From: Pseudomonas sp. BGr12
GTDB lineage: Bacteria; Pseudomonadota; Gammaproteobacteria; Pseudomonadales; Pseudomonadaceae
DNA: 64,000 nt
Direction: 5' to 3'
Assembly (NCBI RefSeq): GCF_030272895.1
Contig: NZ_JALRNF010000020.1
Location: forward strand, 30,965 to 94,964
Shown: positions 24,378-32,793 of the stretch, in pieces
Numbering within the stretch: position 1 is the first letter of the stretch
Layout of the letters: each line of letters opens with the position of its first letter
Translations under genes and position numbers: made by a program
The notes under the pieces: generated by a model
The model's input: the letters and a program-made list of their open reading frames with translations, nothing else
Database searches by the model: none
What the model was told of the DNA's origin: nothing

Positions 24378-25012
24378 TGGACATGGACGCGACTTCACTG
24401 CAGGCGCGGATCGAGCGCCTGGAATCCCTGGATGCGATCCGCCAGCTGGCCGGCAAGTACGCCCTGGCCCTGGACATGCGCGACATGGATGCCATGGCCA
24501 ACTGCTTCGTCCCGGACGTCAAGGTTGGCCGCGACAAACAGGGGCGGGCGCATTTCAAGGCCTGGCTGGATGAAACCATGCGCCGCCAGTTCCATGGCAC
24601 CTCGCATCACCTGGGCCAGCACATCATCGAGTTCATCGATGCCGACCATGCCACCGGCGTGGTCTATTCGAAGAACGAGCATGAGACCGGGGCTGAATGG
24701 GTGATCATGCAGATGCTGTACTGGGACGACTATGAGCGGGTTGACGGGCGCTGGTGCTTTCGCCGGCGGCTGCCGTGCTACTGGTACGCCAGCGACCTCA
24801 ACAAACCACCGATTGGCGGCATGAAAATGCGCTGGCCGGGGCGTGAGCCCTATGCCGGGAGTTTTCATGAGCTGTTTCCGTCGTGGGATGCGTTCTGGGC
24901 GCAACGACCGGACAAGGACGCCTTGCCACAGATTGCCGAACCGGCGCCACTGGAGCAGTTCCTGGTGACCATGCGGCGGGGGGCGGGGGAGCCGAAGATC
25001 CGCGTTCGGTAG
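24374..25012 (+). CDS. SnoaL/NTF2-like protein, possible hydroxysteroid dehydratase
   Basis: 212 aa. The N-terminal 150 residues have the SnoaL_4 pattern: ARIERLESLDAIRQLAGKYALALDMRDMDAM, quoted here as LDAIRQLAGKYALALD, then a conserved TSHHLGQHIIEF strand with His residues facing the pocket. The same start is seen in bile acid 7-dehydratases (BaiE type) and related cone-shaped barrels. The C-terminal 60 residues are an extension with GREPYAGSFHELFPSWDAFWA. It overlaps the preceding SDR by 4 bp, so it probably acts on the product of that pair, for example eliminating water from a 7- or 12-hydroxy intermediate. An isomerase role is an alternative. Confidence 0.65.
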   Translation: MMDMDATSLQARIERLESLDAIRQLAGKYALALDMRDMDAMANCFVPDVKVGRDKQGRAHFKAWLDETMRRQFHGTSHHLGQHIIEFIDADHATGVVYSKNEHETGAEWVIMQMLYWDDYERVDGRWCFRRRLPCYWYASDLNKPPIGGMKMRWPGREPYAGSFHELFPSWDAFWAQRPDKDALPQIAEPAPLEQFLVTMRRGAGEPKIRVR

Positions 25013-25040
25013 CTGACGGGTTTAGCGGCCGCTTCGCGGC

Positions 25041-25614
25041 CGATCGCAGGCTTCGCCAGCTCCCACAGTGGTCCCCGGTATGTCCCGGTCGCTGTGGGAG
25101 CTGGCGAAGCCTGCGATGGGCTGCACAGCAGCCCCCAGGCGGCGGGGAACATTGTAGGAGCTGGCGAAGCCTGCGATGGGCTGCACAGCAGCCCCCAGGC
25201 GACGGGGAACACTGTGGGAGCTGGCGAAGCCTGCGATGGGCTGCACAGCAGCCCCCAGGCGACGGGGAACATTGTAGGAGCTGGCGAAGCCTGCGATGGG
25301 CTGCACAGCAGCCCACAGGCGACGGGGAACACTGTGGGAGCTGGCGAAGCCTGCGATGGGCAGCACAGCAGCCCCCAGGCGACGGGGAACACTGTGGGAG
25401 CTGGCGAAGCCTGCGATGGGCTGCACAGCAGCCCAAGGCGGCAGGGAACACTGTGGGAGCTGGCGAAGCCTGCGATGGGCTGCACAGCAGCCCAAGGTGG
25501 CAGGGAACACTGTGGGAGCTGGCGAAGCCTGCGATGGGCTGCACAGCAGCCCTAGGCGACGGGGAACATTGTGGGAGCTGGCGAAGCCTGCGATGGGCTG
25601 CAGAGCAGCCCCAG
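25041..25614. repeat. Tandem array of nine 60-bp REP-derived repeats
   Basis: After one inverted copy (ATCGCAGGCTTCGCCAGCTC, 25044), nine direct copies follow from 25094. Each contains GGAGCTGGCGAAGCCTGCGA, then GGGCTGCACAGCAGCCC, then a short variable linker (CAGGCGACGGGGAACACTG and variants). The period is 60 bp, falling to 59 bp in places near the end. The array fills the gap between the convergent SnoaL-like and FadE30-like genes and contains no gene. Because 60 is a multiple of three, it creates false open frames on both strands. Confidence 0.95.
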
Positions 25615-25616
25615 GC

Positions 25617-26804
25617 TCAGGCCCGCGCCTCCCGCGGCATGCCCAAGGCCCGCTCGGCAATGATGTTGCGCTGGATCTCGTTGCTGCCGCCATACAGGGT
25701 ATCGGCCCGGCTGAACAAAAACAGCGCCTGCAACCGGCTCAGCTGATACGACCCACCCTCCAGCACCTCAGCCTCATCCCCCAGCACATCCATCGCCAGC
25801 TTGCCCAGTTCGGCATGCCAGGTCGACCAGGCCAGCTTGTAGATCATCGCCTCGCGCCGCAGGCTGCCGTCTTGGGGCCCGGAGAGCATGCGCAGGGAGT
25901 TGTAGCGCAGTACTTTCAGCCCCGCCCAGGCCTGGGCGATGCGCTGGCGCAGCAGCGGATCACGGGCCGCACCATTGCGCCGGGCCACAGCAATGACTTC
26001 TTCCAGTTCATTGTGAAACTGCATCTGCTGCCCCAGCGTCGAGGCGCCGCGTTCGAAGCCCAGCAGGGCCATGGCGATCTTCCAGCCTTCGCCCGGCGCT
26101 CCGATCATGTTGTCCACCGCCGTGCGCGCCTGGTCGAAGAACACTTCGTTGAACTCGCTGGTGCCGGTCATCTGCTGGATCGGCTGTACGCGGATCTGCG
26201 CCTGGTCCATCGGCACCAGCAAAAAGGACAGCCCATGATGCCCACGGCTACCGGGTTCGGTACGGGCCAGCACGAAGCACCAGTCGGACTCGTGAGCCAG
26301 GGAGGTCCACACTTTCTGCCCGCTGATCAGCCAGTGCTCGCCGCTGTCGTCCAGGCGCGCGCGGGTCTGCACGTTGGCAAGATCGGAGCCGGCGCCAGGC
26401 TCGGAATAGCCCTGGCACCAGAACTGCGTGCCGGCAAGGATGCCCGGCAGGAAACGCTGCTTCTGCGCCGGGCTGCCGAAGGCGGCCAGGGTCGGGCCGA
26501 CCAGGCCTTCGCCGATATGGCCCATGCGCCCTGGGCCGCCGGCGCGGGCATATTCTTCATGGAAGATCACCTGGCGGGTCAGGCTCAGGCCGCGACCGCC
26601 GTCGGCCTCGGACCAGCCCACACCGATCCAGCCACCGGCAGCCAGTTGTCGCTCCCAGGCCTTGCGCTCCCCCGGGAAGCTGTGCTCGTCACCCGGCCCG
26701 CCGCGAAAGCGCAGGGGGGCAAACTCACCCTTCAGGTGCTCGGCCAGCCAGTGGGCGACCTCGGCGCGGAAGGCTTCATCTTCAGCGCTGAATCCAATCT
26801 TCAT
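25617..26804 (-). CDS. fadE30: Acyl-CoA dehydrogenase, FadE30 type (HIP-CoA dehydrogenase subunit)
   Basis: 395 aa. Segments GGPGDEHSF, EEYARAGGP, WCQGYSEPGAGSDLA, GQKVWTSLAH, TGTSEFNEVFFD and YGGSNEIQRNIIAERALGMPR match mycobacterial FadE30, which desaturates the propionyl chain of HIP-CoA in the first beta-oxidation round. It overlaps its upstream neighbour by 4 bp, and the pair probably forms an alpha2beta2 heterotetramer as known for other steroid acyl-CoA dehydrogenases. The gene ends 3 bp from the repeat array. Confidence 0.85.
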   Translation of the reverse strand: MKIGFSAEDEAFRAEVAHWLAEHLKGEFAPLRFRGGPGDEHSFPGERKAWERQLAAGGWIGVGWSEADGGRGLSLTRQVIFHEEYARAGGPGRMGHIGEGLVGPTLAAFGSPAQKQRFLPGILAGTQFWCQGYSEPGAGSDLANVQTRARLDDSGEHWLISGQKVWTSLAHESDWCFVLARTEPGSRGHHGLSFLLVPMDQAQIRVQPIQQMTGTSEFNEVFFDQARTAVDNMIGAPGEGWKIAMALLGFERGASTLGQQMQFHNELEEVIAVARRNGAARDPLLRQRIAQAWAGLKVLRYNSLRMLSGPQDGSLRREAMIYKLAWSTWHAELGKLAMDVLGDEAEVLEGGSYQLSRLQALFLFSRADTLYGGSNEIQRNIIAERALGMPREARA

Positions 26805-27970
26805 AGCGATTCTCCAAAGAGCTGCGCCGCCAGGCGTTCGCGGTGCAGGGCAGGGCTGCCGAGCAACTGCTCGCTGGCGCGGGCGCGTTTGAAATACAGG
26901 TGCGGGTCGTATTCCCAGGTAAAGCCGACCCCGCCATGCAACTGGATCGACTCGGCAGCGGCATTGAAGAAGGCTTCGCTGGCATGAATTTGCGCGGTGG
27001 CGGCGGCTTCGGCGAGCTCGCCGGCAACCGCTGCATCACCTGCCGGGTCGAGGCGCTCCTGGGCCACGCAGGCCGCGTACCAGGCGGCCGAGCGGGCGCA
27101 TTCCAGTTGCAGCATGAGGTCGGCGCAGCGGTGCTTGATCGCCTGGAAGCTGGAGATGGCACGCCCGAACTGACGGCGTTCGGCGGTGTAGGCCAGGGTC
27201 AGGTCCAGGGCCTGCTGCGCGCCGCCGACCTGCTCGGCGGCAAGGCCAATGGCGGCGATGTGCAGCACATCGCGCAGCAGCGGCCAGCCCTGGCCGGCCT
27301 CGCTGAGCAGCTGCGCAGGCGTTACCTGCACATCCTGCAACTCGATGCGGGCCAGGCGGCGGGTCTGGTCGAGGGTCGGCAGGGCCGTGCGGACCACCCC
27401 GGCACTGTCAGCGGGCAGGGCGAACAGGCTGATGCCGGCCTCGCCCTGGCTACCCGGCGTCCGCGCGGCAACGATCAGCAGTTGGGCCTGGGCGCCATCG
27501 ATCACCTGCAGGTAGCTGCCACGCAAGCGATAGCCAGCGTCGCAGGGCTCGGCCTGGGCTTGCACGCTGTCGGCCTCCAGCCCCGCCTGGCTGGCAAAGG
27601 CCAGGGTCGCCGTGGCGCCGCTGGCGATCGCGCCGAGCCAGTGGTCCTGCACCGCCGGGTTACTGGCCAGCAGCAAGGCCGGGGTGGCCTGGCAGGTGGT
27701 GGCGAACAGCGGCGCGCAGAGCAGGTGGCGACCGCTCTGTTCCAGCAGGATCGCCAGCTCGACAAAGCCCAGCCCCAGCCCGCCGAAACGCTCGGGAATC
27801 ATCAGGGCCGGCCAGCACAGCTCATCGCTGATCCGTTGCCACAGCGCCAGGTCATGGCCGTCGGTGCGGGCCATGGCGGTGCGCACGGCGTGGCTGTCGC
27901 TGGCCTGGGCGAGGAAGCGCGCGGCGCTGTCCTGGATCATCAGTTGTTCTTCGTTGAATGCGAACTCCAT
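26801..27970 (-). CDS. Acyl-CoA dehydrogenase, partner subunit of the FadE30-like enzyme
   Basis: 389 aa. It has the acyl-CoA dehydrogenase fold but lacks the usual YxEPxAGSD FAD segment; instead the middle domain is degenerate (AFASQAGLEADS). The C-terminal RRQFGRAISSFQAIKH and IQLHGGVGFTWEYDPHLYFKR are well conserved. Such pairing of a canonical and a degenerate subunit is typical of steroid-specific heteromeric acyl-CoA dehydrogenases. The start overlaps nothing upstream and lies 63 bp from a degenerate regulatory box on the same strand. Confidence 0.82.
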   Translation of the reverse strand: MEFAFNEEQLMIQDSAARFLAQASDSHAVRTAMARTDGHDLALWQRISDELCWPALMIPERFGGLGLGFVELAILLEQSGRHLLCAPLFATTCQATPALLLASNPAVQDHWLGAIASGATATLAFASQAGLEADSVQAQAEPCDAGYRLRGSYLQVIDGAQAQLLIVAARTPGSQGEAGISLFALPADSAGVVRTALPTLDQTRRLARIELQDVQVTPAQLLSEAGQGWPLLRDVLHIAAIGLAAEQVGGAQQALDLTLAYTAERRQFGRAISSFQAIKHRCADLMLQLECARSAAWYAACVAQERLDPAGDAAVAGELAEAAATAQIHASEAFFNAAAESIQLHGGVGFTWEYDPHLYFKRARASEQLLGSPALHRERLAAQLFGESL

Positions 27971-28032
27971 AGGTGTCGGACCCGGTTACGGCGGATGAAG
28001 ACCCGAGTCTAGGAGCGCCGCCGTCTGCCCTG

Positions 28033-28050
28033 AATCATTGAAACGGACTA
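28033..28050 (-). promoter_or_regulatory. Degenerate steroid-cluster box on minus strand (TAGTCC-GTTT-CAATGATT), for the FadE30 operon
   Basis: The left half is perfect; the right half matches at four of eight positions. A possible minus-strand -10 (TAGACT, 28011-28006) lies at about the expected distance. Confidence 0.45.
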
Positions 28051-28082
28051 GTCCGGCGACGGCCCGGCAGAGGGCCCCTGCG

Positions 28083-28100
28083 TAGTCTCAACGGACGATG
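28083..28100 (+). promoter_or_regulatory. Steroid-cluster box (TAGTCT-CAAC-GGACGATG) upstream of the tesB-ipd operon
   Basis: One mismatch to the consensus. A possible -10 (CACAAT, 28121-28126) begins 20 bp after it. The tesB start is 64 bp downstream. It appears to be the only box for the ten-gene operon ending at 37835. Confidence 0.75.
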
Positions 28101-28164
28101 AGGGCCAGCCCCGCGCTTCGCACAATGGCCGCCAGTACCGAATTTGCCAGTCAGGAGCAGCGGC

Positions 28165-29055
28165 ATGATCGAGATTCGCGGTTTGAGCTATTTCGTCGCC
28201 CAGTGCGAGAACCTCAGCCAGTGGCAGCGCTACGCCGAGGACGTGCTCGGCATGCCGGTGCAGCCGGCGCCACAGGGCGGGCTGTACGTGAAGATGGACG
28301 AGCGTCCGTTTCGCATGCTGATCGTCGAAGGCAGTGAGCCGCGCTACCTGGCCTCGGGCTGGGAACTGGCTTCGCAGCAGGCCTTCGACGCGGCCCTGGC
28401 GCACCTGGATGCCTTGGGCATCGAATGGCAGCGCGGCAGCAGCGAACAGATCGAGCAGCGCGGCGTGCAGGCCCTGGTCAGCCTCACGGACCCGTCGGGC
28501 AACTGCCACGAACTGAGCTGGGGTCACCGTTCCGACTGCCTGCCGTTCGTCTCGCCCCAGGGCGTGCCGCGCTTCGTCACTGGCGACATGGGCCTGGGTC
28601 ACACCGTGCTGCCGGCGCCGAACTTCGACGCCACCCTGGCGTTCGCCAAGGAGGTGCTGGGCTTCGAGCTGTCGGACATCTTCAACTTCCGCCCCGACCC
28701 TGCCGCGTCAGCGGTGCGCATCCACTTCCTGCATTGTCGCAATGCCCGCCACCACAGCCTGGCCCTGGCCGAGTACCCGGTGCCGTCGGGCTGCGTGCAC
28801 GTGATGGTCGAGGTCGACTCGATGACCGAAGTCGGCCGCGCCCATGACCGCCTCAAGGCTGCGGATGTGCGCCTGTCGGCGACCCTGGGCCAGCACCTGA
28901 ACGACCGCATGACCAGCTTCTACATGAAAACCCCTTCGGCCTTCGACCTGGAGTACGGCTTCGGCGGCCTGCAGGTCGACTGGGCCGAGCACTCGGCCTT
29001 CGAATTCACCCGCGTGAGCATCTGGGGGCACGACTTCTCGGTCGGCCAACCGTAA
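28165..29055 (+). CDS. tesB: Extradiol ring-cleavage dioxygenase (TesB/HsaC type)
   Basis: 296 aa two-domain type I extradiol dioxygenase. The ATG at 28165 has GGAG 8 bp upstream. The metal ligands are His146 (LGHTVL), His212 (CVHVMVEV) and Glu263 (DLEYGFGG), with His197, His244 and Tyr253 at the positions of the BphC second-shell residues. The enzyme opens the catechol ring A of 3,4-DHSA to give 4,9-DSHA, the TesD substrate. It is the first gene of a long operon; ipdA begins 12 bp downstream. Confidence 0.93.
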   Translation: MIEIRGLSYFVAQCENLSQWQRYAEDVLGMPVQPAPQGGLYVKMDERPFRMLIVEGSEPRYLASGWELASQQAFDAALAHLDALGIEWQRGSSEQIEQRGVQALVSLTDPSGNCHELSWGHRSDCLPFVSPQGVPRFVTGDMGLGHTVLPAPNFDATLAFAKEVLGFELSDIFNFRPDPAASAVRIHFLHCRNARHHSLALAEYPVPSGCVHVMVEVDSMTEVGRAHDRLKAADVRLSATLGQHLNDRMTSFYMKTPSAFDLEYGFGGLQVDWAEHSAFEFTRVSIWGHDFSVGQP

Positions 29056-29067
29056 AGGAACCTGCAC

Positions 29068-29943
29068 ATGAACAAACAACTGACGGCGGCCGATGCGGTC
29101 GCACAACTGCGCGATGGCATGACCATCGGTTTCGGTGGCTGGGGGCCGCGACGCAAGCCCATGGCGATCGTCCGCGAGATCCTCCGCTCATCGGTCAAGG
29201 ACCTGACCGTGGTCGCCTATGGCGGCCCGGAAGTGGGCATGCTCTGCGCCGCCGGCAAGGTGCGCAAGCTGATCTTCGGTTTCGTCACCCTCGACGCCAT
29301 TCCGCTCGAACCCTACTACCGCAAGGCCCGGGAAGCGGGCGAGCTGGAGCTGCTGGAACTGGACGAAGGCATGTTCCAGTGGGGCCTGCGCGCCGCCGGC
29401 ATGCGCCTGCCGTTCCTGCCCACCCGCTGCGGCCTGGCCACCGATGTGACGGCGCTGAACCCGGCACTCAAGACCGTGGCCTCGCCCTACGCCGACGGCG
29501 AGGTGCTGCTGGCCATGCCGGCGCTGGAACTGGACGTGGCTTTCCTTCACGTCAACGTCGCCGACCGCCTGGGCAACTGCCTGGTCACCGGTCCCGACCC
29601 GTATTTCGACCACCTGTTCGCCCGCGCCGCGCAGCAGTGCTTCGTCTCTTGTGAGCGCCTGGAAGAGCGCCTGGAGCTGGACGCCGAGCAGGCGCGCGGC
29701 AACACCTTCGAGCGTTACCTGGTGACCGGTGTGGTGCATGCACCGCTGGGCGCCCACCCGACCTCCTGCCCGTCGGCCTACGGCTGGGACCTGCAACACC
29801 TGAAGGCCTATGTCGCCAGCAGCCAGCAGGAGCAGGGCTGGGAGCAGTACGTCAGCACCTACCTGGCCGGCGGCGAGCAGGCCTATCAAGACGCCAATGG
29901 CGGCGCCGCACGCATGGGCGCCTTGCCCCTGCCCGTGTTCTGA
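29068..29943 (+). CDS. ipdA: IpdA-type CoA-transferase family alpha subunit (COCHEA-CoA ring-C hydrolase)
   Basis: 291 aa, class I CoA-transferase alpha-like fold with GMTIGFGGWGPRRKP near the N terminus and NVADRLGNCLVTGPDPYFDHL in the middle. Together with IpdB it opens the last steroid ring (ring C) by hydrolysis, rather than transferring CoA. The gene pair order, sizes and neighbours (IpdC, EchA20, FadA6) match the HIP degradation locus of actinobacteria and the ScdL1L2 genes of Comamonas. IpdB starts 12 bp downstream. Confidence 0.9.
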   Translation: MNKQLTAADAVAQLRDGMTIGFGGWGPRRKPMAIVREILRSSVKDLTVVAYGGPEVGMLCAAGKVRKLIFGFVTLDAIPLEPYYRKAREAGELELLELDEGMFQWGLRAAGMRLPFLPTRCGLATDVTALNPALKTVASPYADGEVLLAMPALELDVAFLHVNVADRLGNCLVTGPDPYFDHLFARAAQQCFVSCERLEERLELDAEQARGNTFERYLVTGVVHAPLGAHPTSCPSAYGWDLQHLKAYVASSQQEQGWEQYVSTYLAGGEQAYQDANGGAARMGALPLPVF

Positions 29944-29955
29944 GGAGGATGAAAA

Positions 29956-30753
29956 ATGTCTGCAACCCGTGAGTTCACCCTCGCCGAACTGATGATCGTC
30001 GCCGCTTCCGAAGCCTGGCGTGGCGACGGTGAAGTGATTGCCTCGGGCCTGGGGGTGATCCCGCGCCTGGGCGCGAGCCTGGCCAAACTGACCCATAGCC
30101 CGCAACTGCTGATGACCGACAGCGAGGCCTTCCTGGTCGAAGAGCCGGTGCCCTTGGGGCCAAGGGGCGATTACCAGCCGCGCTACTCGGGCTACATGTC
30201 CTTCGAGCGGGTCTTCGAATGCGTGTGGGGCGGGCGCCGTCACGCCATGATCGGCCCGACCCAGATCGACCGCTGGGGTCAGACCAACCTGTCGTGCATC
30301 GGTGATTACCAGAAACCCAAGAGCGCGATCCTCGGGGTGCGCGGCCTGCCGGGCAACAGCATCAACCACCTCAACTCGTTCTTCGTGCCCAACCACAACA
30401 CCCGGGTGTTCGTTGAAGGCGAAGTGGACATGGTCTCCGGCGTCGGCTTCAAGGCCGAGCGCTGGCCTGACGGCGTGCGCCGCGACCTGATGGACATCCG
30501 CCGGGTGGTCACCGACCTCTGCACCCTGGATTTCGACGGCCCGCAGCGCGCCGCCCAGGTGCGCACCCTGCACCCGGGGGTGAGCTTCGACGAGGTCCAG
30601 GACAAGACCGGCTTCCCGCTACTCAAGTCGCCGCTGCTGCAGGAAACCGCGCCCCCCAGCGCCGAGCAGCTGGCGCTGATCCGCCGCCTCGACCCCCACG
30701 ACTACCGCGCCGCCGCGATCAAGGGCAACCCGCCCGGCATCCGCAGCGTCTGA
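29956..30753 (+). CDS. ipdB: IpdB-type CoA-transferase family beta subunit
   Basis: 265 aa, beta-like subunit. It starts MSATREFTLAELMIVAASEAWRGDGE after a GAGGAGG site and contains RHAMIGPTQIDRWGQTNLSCIGDY, quoted here as MIGPTQIDRWGQTNLS, followed by GVRGLPGNSINH. It forms the IpdAB heterotetramer that hydrolyses the ring C of COCHEA-CoA to give a linear methyl-oxo-octanedioyl-CoA. It is followed by a crotonase gene at 16 bp. Confidence 0.9.
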   Translation: MSATREFTLAELMIVAASEAWRGDGEVIASGLGVIPRLGASLAKLTHSPQLLMTDSEAFLVEEPVPLGPRGDYQPRYSGYMSFERVFECVWGGRRHAMIGPTQIDRWGQTNLSCIGDYQKPKSAILGVRGLPGNSINHLNSFFVPNHNTRVFVEGEVDMVSGVGFKAERWPDGVRRDLMDIRRVVTDLCTLDFDGPQRAAQVRTLHPGVSFDEVQDKTGFPLLKSPLLQETAPPSAEQLALIRRLDPHDYRAAAIKGNPPGIRSV

Positions 30754-30769
30754 CCCAAGGAGCGCCAAC

Positions 30770-31672
30770 ATGCACAGCAGCGACAGTTCGTTCGTGGTCC
30801 GCGAGGACCGTGCGGTCTACGAGACCGAGGCGCCGGTGCTCTACAGCGTGGCCGAGCACATCGCCACGCTGACGCTGAACCGGCCGACCTATAACAACGC
30901 GCAGAACTCGCAGATGACCTATGCCCTGGATGCCGCGCTGCGCCGGGCGGTGGACGACGACCAGGTCAAGGTCATCGTCCTGCGCGGGGCCGGCAAGCAC
31001 TTTTCCGCCGGGCACGACATCGGCACCCCGGGGCGCGATATCGACAAGCCGTTCGAGCGCGCGCACCTGTGGTGGGACCACACCAACAAGCCTGGCGGCG
31101 AACAGCTGTATGCCCGCGAGCAGGAGGTGTACCTGGGCATGTGCCGGCGCTGGCGCGAGCTGCCCAAGCCGACCATCGCCATGGTCCACGGCGCCTGCAT
31201 CGCCGGCGGGCTGATGCTGGCCTGGGTCTGTGACCTGATCGTCGCCAGCGACGATGCCTTCTTCCAGGACCCGGTGGTGCGCATGGGCATTCCCGGGGTG
31301 GAGTACTTCGCCCACCCCTACGAGCTCAACCCGCGCATCGCCAAGGAGTTCCTGTTTGCCGGCGAGCGCATGAGCGCGGCCCGCGCCTATGAGCTGGGCA
31401 TGGTCAACCGTGTGCTGCCGGCCGCCGAGCTTGAGCAGACAACCTACGCGCTGGCGGCCAACATCGCCCGTCAGCCGCGCATGGGCCTGGCCCTGACCAA
31501 GCAGGCGATCAACCATGTCGAGGACCTGCAGGGCAAGCGCGCGGCCATGGACGCGGCGTTCGCCTGGCACCACTTCGCCCATGCCCACAATGAGCTGCTG
31601 TCGGGCGACAAGCTCGGCGGTTTCGATGCCAAGGGCATGGCCAAGGCCAACCGCCAGGAGCAGTCGACATGA
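30770..31672 (+). CDS. Enoyl-CoA hydratase/isomerase family protein (crotonase), extended N terminus
   Basis: 300 aa, about 50 residues longer than a standard crotonase. The first 20 residues precede the fold. The oxyanion-hole segments are GAGKHFSAGHDIG and HGACIAGGLMLAWVCDLIVAS. A long charged insert with KPFERAHLWWDHTNKPGG lies between them. It is the third gene of the ipd block and overlaps ipdC by 4 bp. It likely hydrates one of the enoyl-CoA intermediates of HIP beta-oxidation; in Comamonas testosteroni a similar gene sits next to the CoA-transferase pair. It is distinct from the EchA20-like gene at 32790. Confidence 0.8.
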   Translation: MHSSDSSFVVREDRAVYETEAPVLYSVAEHIATLTLNRPTYNNAQNSQMTYALDAALRRAVDDDQVKVIVLRGAGKHFSAGHDIGTPGRDIDKPFERAHLWWDHTNKPGGEQLYAREQEVYLGMCRRWRELPKPTIAMVHGACIAGGLMLAWVCDLIVASDDAFFQDPVVRMGIPGVEYFAHPYELNPRIAKEFLFAGERMSAARAYELGMVNRVLPAAELEQTTYALAANIARQPRMGLALTKQAINHVEDLQGKRAAMDAAFAWHHFAHAHNELLSGDKLGGFDAKGMAKANRQEQST

Positions 31673-32793
31673 GCGCCTGGCTCAATACCCCGCTGACCGA
31701 GGCCCTGGGCTGCCGCTACCCGATCGTGCAGACGGCCATGGGCTGGGTTGCCGACGCCAACCTGGTGATCGCCACCACCCAGGCCGGCGGCTTCGGTTTC
31801 CTGGCCGGGGCGACCATCGCCGGCAAGGACCTGGAAGGCGAGATCCGCAAGGTCATCGACGCCACCGGCGCCAGCAACTTCGGCCTGAATTTCCATATGT
31901 TCCAGGACAACGCCGCGCAGTGCGTTGACTTGGCCATTCGTTACCGGCTGCGCGCGGTGAGCTACGGACGCGGCCCGGATGCGCAGACCATCGCCCGCTT
32001 CAAGGCCGCCAAGGTGCTGTGCATCCCCACGGTGGGCGCGGTCAAGCATGCGCTCAAGGCCCAGGCCCTGGGCGCCGACCTGATCACCATCCAGGGCGGC
32101 GAGGGCGGTGGCCATACCGGTGGCGTGCCCAGCTCGATCCTCTTGCCCCAGGTGCTGGACGCGGTCAGCGTGCCGGTGATCGCCGCCGGCGGTTTTGCCA
32201 CCGGCCGTGGCCTGGCCTCGGCGCTGGCCGCAGGCGCCAGCGGCATCGCCATGGGCACGCGCTTTTTGATGACCCGCGAATCACCGACCCCGGCGGCGAC
32301 CCTGGCGCACTACCTGAAGGTCAGCGACCCGCAGCAGGTGCGGGTGACCACGGCGGTGGACGGCATGCGCCACCGGATGATCGAGAACCCCTTCATCAAC
32401 CGCCTGGAGCAGGCCGGGCCGTTCGGCCGCCTGCGCATCGCCCTGGGCAGCGCCTGGCAGTGGAAGCAGCACACCGGCATGAGCCTGGGGCACATGCTCG
32501 GGGTGTTCCTGCGCGGCCTGCGCGAAGACCCGGCGGCGTTGTCCCAGGTAGTGATGGCCGCCAACCAGCCGGTGCTGCTGCAACGCTCGATGGTCGACGG
32601 CCTGCCGGACGAGGGCATCCTGCCCAGCGGCCAGGTGGCGGCCGCCATCGATGAACTGCTCAGTTGCCGTGACGTAATCGAAGGCATCGCCGCCGAGGCT
32701 GAGCGCTGCCTGGACGCCTTGTCGGCCCGGCGCCAGCCGGGCTGTGACACAACCCCCTCAGTTCGCCTGGCGAACACTGGAGAAGCCCTGTGA
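31669..32793 (+). CDS. ipdC: Nitronate monooxygenase-family flavoprotein, IpdC type
   Basis: 374 aa FMN-binding TIM barrel with IVQTAMGWVADANLVIATTQAGGFGFLAG near the start (quoted here as QTAMGWVADANLV), GGEGGGHTGG, and AAGGFATGRGLASALAAGASG with GTRF. In HIP degradation IpdC introduces a double bond in the 5-oxo-HIEC-CoA ring system, and it is always beside ipdAB. It overlaps both neighbours (ATGA before, GTGA after), indicating tight translational coupling. Confidence 0.87.
   Translation: MSAWLNTPLTEALGCRYPIVQTAMGWVADANLVIATTQAGGFGFLAGATIAGKDLEGEIRKVIDATGASNFGLNFHMFQDNAAQCVDLAIRYRLRAVSYGRGPDAQTIARFKAAKVLCIPTVGAVKHALKAQALGADLITIQGGEGGGHTGGVPSSILLPQVLDAVSVPVIAAGGFATGRGLASALAAGASGIAMGTRFLMTRESPTPAATLAHYLKVSDPQQVRVTTAVDGMRHRMIENPFINRLEQAGPFGRLRIALGSAWQWKQHTGMSLGHMLGVFLRGLREDPAALSQVVMAANQPVLLQRSMVDGLPDEGILPSGQVAAAIDELLSCRDVIEGIAAEAERCLDALSARRQPGCDTTPSVRLANTGEAL

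Noticed and set aside
25094..25614. Possible CRISPR array because of regular 60-bp spacing
   Set aside because: The variable part is only a few bases and the linkers are almost identical to each other, so there are no unique spacers. No cas genes are nearby, and the unit is a known REP class.
25022..25746. Long open frames on both strands encoding repeats such as GEACDGLHSSP or QPIAGFASSH
   Set aside because: They are translations of the 60-bp repeat array, whose period is a multiple of three. There is no ribosome site and the same peptides appear wherever this REP class occurs.
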